Shown here in pieces: positions 5,284 through 7,864 of a stretch of 7,864 nt of DNA (positions are counted from its first letter, which is position 1; every line of letters starts with the position of its first letter). The stretch is taken from positions 1 through 7,864 of the forward strand of contig VBHV01000232.1 of NCBI GenBank assembly GCA_005881995.1, written 5' to 3'. Source of the DNA: Chloroflexota bacterium. Lineage in GTDB: Bacteria; Chloroflexota; Ktedonobacteria; Ktedonobacterales; Ktedonobacteraceae. The notes beneath the pieces were generated by a model. That model made no database searches and had not been told where the DNA came from. It saw nothing but the letters and a program-made list of their open reading frames with translations. The translations under genes were made by a program, and so were the position numbers.

Positions 5284-6771
5284 TTAGATGCCCGGCCCAC
5301 CAGTTTGCGTTGAGATGGACGTGTGATCGCACGAACTCGAGTTAGACGTCGAACTGGTACATCCAGACTGGGGCGGATTATTCGGGTCATTGGTGTACTG
5401 GTCATCGCTGTAGACTATCGAGGCAAGGCCAGTCAGAGGATTGGCCGCCACTCCGAAGTCGTCGTACAGGTCGCGGTTGCCGGTACAGGAAATGCCGCCC
5501 TCGCAGACACCACCAAAGTGAACGATGGGAGTTGCCTTGACCTGGGTAAATGTGCTGCCTGAGGTAGTCGCGCTCAAATTTTGCGCGAAGTACACATACC
5601 AGGACGCCTTTGACGGATAGCTATCAGGTGGATTGACGCCGTCGAAATACGAGGTGCCGTACCAGACAATGTCAAGATGCCCGGCATTATTGGCAACACT
5701 CCAGGGGAAGATAGCTGTTGCAGAGGGGGACTTGTTTACCTGGAACGGCCCTTTCCAGGAAGAGCCATGATTAGTGGAGAAGCTATAGTAGACGTTGTGA
5801 TTGTCGCTGAAAACGGAATAGACGTTGCCAGCCTTGTCAATGCTCACGTTTGTGAAATTGTGATTATAGCTGACCTGGTTGTTGGGACCATTATACACGA
5901 CGTGGTCGGTGAAGGTCTTGCCGCCGTCGGTGGAAACTGCCATCCAGACCGTATGGTATGTGCAGGTACCAGCTTCACCGCAAGCTACCTCACTGGCATC
6001 GTGGATACCATCGAGGGTTTGATAGATGATGTGGCTACTTGGGTCAATCATCAAATTGCCGATCTGGTTGTTGTTGATCAGGAAGGCATGGTTGGTATCA
6101 ATGGCATCGCCCAACTGTGTGAACGTCGTTCCAGCATTGGTACTGCAATTCACATCGATATTGAACGTCGCGACATCGTGATACGAAATGCAGACCTTGG
6201 ATGCTCCATCGGCAGCGATCCATTCGCGGTCGTCGCCTGAAATAGTTGCACTGGTAGGATTAAGGGTCCAGGTTTTGCCGTTATCGGTGCTCGTGCTGAC
6301 ATCGACATTGGCCAGATTGAGACTGGCGACGTAGACATTATAGTTACCAACCGAGTTCTTCACGGGTGCTGTTGCCAGGTCAGTATCGCCGCCGCCCGGT
6401 GCGAACCCAGTGTTATTAGCTTTTGAGACTGCATTGGGCGACACGAGCGTGACATAATGATGACCGCCATCGCTCGATCTCCAGGCATCGGTGCCGCCTC
6501 CCAGGCCGTGCTCAGAGGAGGCATAGAAGTTCCCAGCCGGATTGGCCCGAATCGCAGGCTCAGCCGCATAGTTGGTGCAAGCCTGGCTCTCGGTCGATTG
6601 TGGGCAGACCGTCCCTGGCGCCCCCGGAGGGTTAAAGTCGCCAAGCTCGAAATTTGTGAATGTAAAGGAAGACGCAGATACTCGTGATGCAGAGAAGAAC
6701 ATGATAGTGCCCACTAGCAGCAGGGGGATCGCCAGTCCTAGAGCAAACCGGCGCAACAGGTTTCTTGACAT
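5284..6771 (-). CDS. Secreted Asp-box (BNR) repeat protein, sialidase-like beta-propeller
   Basis: A 495-residue exported protein. The signal peptide has a basic start (MSRNLLRR), a hydrophobic core (about 9-26) and a probable cleavage after VSA at residue 33. Five Asp-box-like motifs (SxDxGxTW/F) are visible at about 99-107, 161-168, 210-217, 280-287 and 332-339, the hallmark of sialidase-type beta-propellers. I see no FRIP motif or recognisable arginine triad, so sialidase activity should not be assumed; a carbohydrate- or surface-binding role is equally possible. Ten cysteines fall in near-neighbour pairs (56/65, 194/209, 264/270, 423/429, 471/481), which suggests five disulfides outside the cell. 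The C-terminus is Ser/Thr-rich with no sortase or anchor signal, so release into the medium is likely. The start is supported by AAGGAGG, though only 4 nt from the ATG. It stands alone between a terminator and a repeat-rich gap. Confidence 0.88.
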   Translation of the reverse strand: MSRNLLRRFALGLAIPLLLVGTIMFFSASRVSASSFTFTNFELGDFNPPGAPGTVCPQSTESQACTNYAAEPAIRANPAGNFYASSEHGLGGGTDAWRSSDGGHHYVTLVSPNAVSKANNTGFAPGGGDTDLATAPVKNSVGNYNVYVASLNLANVDVSTSTDNGKTWTLNPTSATISGDDREWIAADGASKVCISYHDVATFNIDVNCSTNAGTTFTQLGDAIDTNHAFLINNNQIGNLMIDPSSHIIYQTLDGIHDASEVACGEAGTCTYHTVWMAVSTDGGKTFTDHVVYNGPNNQVSYNHNFTNVSIDKAGNVYSVFSDNHNVYYSFSTNHGSSWKGPFQVNKSPSATAIFPWSVANNAGHLDIVWYGTSYFDGVNPPDSYPSKASWYVYFAQNLSATTSGSTFTQVKATPIVHFGGVCEGGISCTGNRDLYDDFGVAANPLTGLASIVYSDDQYTNDPNNPPQSGCTSSTSNSSSCDHTSISTQTGGPGI

Positions 6772-6792
6772 AGAACCTCCTTGTTCTGGCCG

Positions 6793-6807
6793 TTCTGTTT
6801 TACAGAA
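6793..6807. repeat. Inverted repeat near the start of the Asp-box gene
   Basis: TTCTGT (6793-6798) and ACAGAA (6802-6807) form a perfect 6-bp inverted repeat around TTT, 21 bp upstream of the ATG at 6771. It could be a regulator binding site or a small hairpin in the mRNA leader close to the ribosome binding site. A further TTCTG copy lies at 6784-6788. The function is unknown. Confidence 0.4.
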
Positions 6808-6851
6808 TCGGTGGTTGCTATAAAAGCTGTGAGAGCAGGAGCAGCCTATTC

Positions 6852-6876
6852 AGCACTCGTCCCCACGAAGAGTGCT
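6852..6876. repeat. Inverted repeat, 7-bp arms
   Basis: AGCACTC (6852-6858) pairs with GAGTGCT (6870-6876) around an 11-nt centre. No T-tract follows on either strand, so it is not an obvious terminator. It lies about 80 bp upstream of the Asp-box gene and might be an operator or a structured mRNA leader. Confidence 0.4.
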
Positions 6877-7023
6877 ATCAAAAATAAGTTGGCTCTACCA
6901 ATCTGTGGTATCTCTCATCTGTAAACACGTAAAAGGCTAAGGAATCGATTACATCTTGAAGACCATGTGAAAAGCGCATCACGACGAATAATTGAAGGAT
7001 GGTGAGGTGAGGTGGGTGATTCG

Positions 7024-7046
7024 AGGGGCGACGCGAGGTCGCCCCT
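7024..7046. repeat. 9-bp GC-rich hairpin downstream of the permease gene
   Basis: AGGGGCGAC (7024-7032) and GTCGCCCCT (7038-7046) form a perfect 9-bp stem with loop GCGAG. It lies 26 bp after the permease stop, where a terminator is expected, but neither strand has a T-tract after it. It may be a factor-assisted terminator, an mRNA 3'-end stabiliser or a copy of a dispersed palindrome. Its AGGGGCG/CGCCCCT arms match those of the metG terminator. Confidence 0.55.
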
Positions 7047-7072
7047 AATAGAACAAGACAGCATAGACAGTT

Positions 7073-7864
7073 TTAGTCTGGCGGCAACTCCTGGTAGATC
7101 ATCTTGACGTTGATACCGCGAGTGGCGTTGACGAAGCGCATCACGAAGTAGATTACGATGCCAACTGCGATAAAGACGAGCGCCCAACCAATACCACTGG
7201 TATTAGAGGTAGACAAAGAAAGGTAAGCGCCGCCCTGATTCTGAATACCCTGGACGACAGGATAGACAAAGGCTGCCGCGTAGACCGGGACAATGAAGAT
7301 CAGCCAGAGAATCCCGAACCAGACCAGTCGAGGCAGACCCAAAAAGCTCCGTGTGTTGTTCGTAAGCTGGAAGAGGTCGGGACGGCGATACGGTATTAGA
7401 ATGGCATTCAAGCCAGGCAAAATCCAGGTCAGACCAGCCAATAGAATACCGAAGAAAGTGGTACTTGCCAGCGAGAAGCCGAAGAAGGTCAGCAAGAAGA
7501 ACACCGCGCCAAGCAAGATTGCGAGAATGATCACGCGCAGCGGTGCGTTGGTGCGCTCATTCACCACGCTGAACCACTCAGGAACCTGGCGGTCAAGCGA
7601 CCAGGCCAGCACAACGCGCGACAGGAAGATGGCATAGACCGGGCAGAGCAATACGTTCAGGACTGTATTGCCGACCGCAACAATCAACCACAGGGGCCAG
7701 GCGCCGGGATAAACCGCCGTTGCTATAACAGGAGTAAAGGGTGGTTGATTATTGAGTGGAGCAGCGCCTTGAAACCAGTAGAGGAAGCCCCAGGCATTGG
7801 TTAGCTGAAAACCGAAGTGGTTGCCGAGGACATCCTGGTAAAGCGAGTTCATGAAGACGGCAAA
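7073..7864 (-). CDS. APC-superfamily amino-acid permease, C-terminal part (5' end beyond the window)
   Basis: The reading frame is open through the right edge, so the ATG at 7852 is internal and the true start is not seen; 263 codons plus the stop are present. This is an integral membrane transporter, probably for amino acids or related amines. Counting from the Met at 7852, hydrophobic spans fall at about 53-80, 104-125, 129-153, 176-200 and 220-240. Between the first two lies LDRQVPEWFSVVNERTNAP (86-104), matching the 'sRDgxxPxwfxxvnxxxxxP' cytoplasmic loop that is diagnostic of APC transporters. The first 52 residues after that Met look like an extracellular loop. The tail GINVKMIYQELPPD resembles the C-terminal cytoplasmic tails of this family. 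Full-length members run about 450-550 residues, so roughly half is missing here. The substrate cannot be assigned. Confidence 0.88.
   Translation of the reverse strand, partial: FAVFMNSLYQDVLGNHFGFQLTNAWGFLYWFQGAAPLNNQPPFTPVIATAVYPGAWPLWLIVAVGNTVLNVLLCPVYAIFLSRVVLAWSLDRQVPEWFSVVNERTNAPLRVIILAILLGAVFFLLTFFGFSLASTTFFGILLAGLTWILPGLNAILIPYRRPDLFQLTNNTRSFLGLPRLVWFGILWLIFIVPVYAAAFVYPVVQGIQNQGGAYLSLSTSNTSGIGWALVFIAVGIVIYFVMRFVNATRGINVKMIYQELPPD

Larger units (their letters stand above)
6772..7072. other. Gene-free intergenic region with inverted repeats
   Basis: About 300 bp between the permease stop and the Asp-box gene start. I see no convincing ORF and no promoter close to consensus. It holds three inverted repeats (6793-6807, 6852-6876, 7024-7046) and a purine-rich stretch of repeated GGTGA units (about 7008-7018). 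The promoter of the Asp-box gene must lie here, because the 7024-7046 hairpin and the gap argue against co-transcription with the permease. Confidence 0.6.

Noticed and set aside
6915..7187. Minus-strand 90-codon open frame spanning the permease 3' end and the gap
   Set aside because: It overlaps the permease in another frame, crosses the hairpin at 7024-7046 and has no recognisable protein features.

Overview
The window looks like a piece of a bacterial chromosome, most plausibly from the Chloroflexota and perhaps the class Ktedonobacteria. This is an inference. It rests on a eukaryote-like Ser/Thr kinase fused through one membrane span to a beta-rich ectodomain, an Asp-box secreted protein, an APC permease with a C-terminal 'PPD' tail, strong AGGAGG-type ribosome binding sites and a base composition near half GC. 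No rRNA, tRNA, CRISPR array, transposase or phage gene was seen.

Layout, from left to right. (1) A minus-strand unit reads leftwards: methionyl-tRNA synthetase (metG, 82-1635), followed 21 bp later by the first 20 codons of what looks like an ABC-transporter ATPase (1-60). (2) Upstream of metG is a roughly 267-nt leader. It holds a near-consensus sigma-70 promoter (1909-1937), a small ORF with its own Shine-Dalgarno (1730-1855) and a perfect 12-bp intrinsic terminator (about 1663-1701) just before the metG start. The small ORF encodes a 41-residue peptide with a Met cluster, MMPMSM. This has the architecture of ribosome-mediated transcription attenuation responding to charged Met-tRNA, and it is the most interesting item in the window. 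(3) A minus-strand membrane-anchored kinase-like protein (1943-4204) has a degenerate catalytic core. (4) It is divergent from a plus-strand class I SAM-dependent methyltransferase (4385-5200), with a 180-bp shared promoter region. (5) A bidirectional hairpin terminator (5212-5253) separates the methyltransferase from a convergent minus-strand gene for a secreted Asp-box protein (5284-6771). (6) A gene-free stretch of about 300 bp with several inverted repeats precedes the 3' two-thirds or so of an APC-family amino-acid permease (7073-7864, continuing beyond the right edge).

How the genes relate: metG and the ABC ATPase are probably co-transcribed from the attenuated promoter. The kinase-like, methyltransferase, Asp-box and permease genes look like independent units. 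Nothing in the sequence ties them into one pathway.
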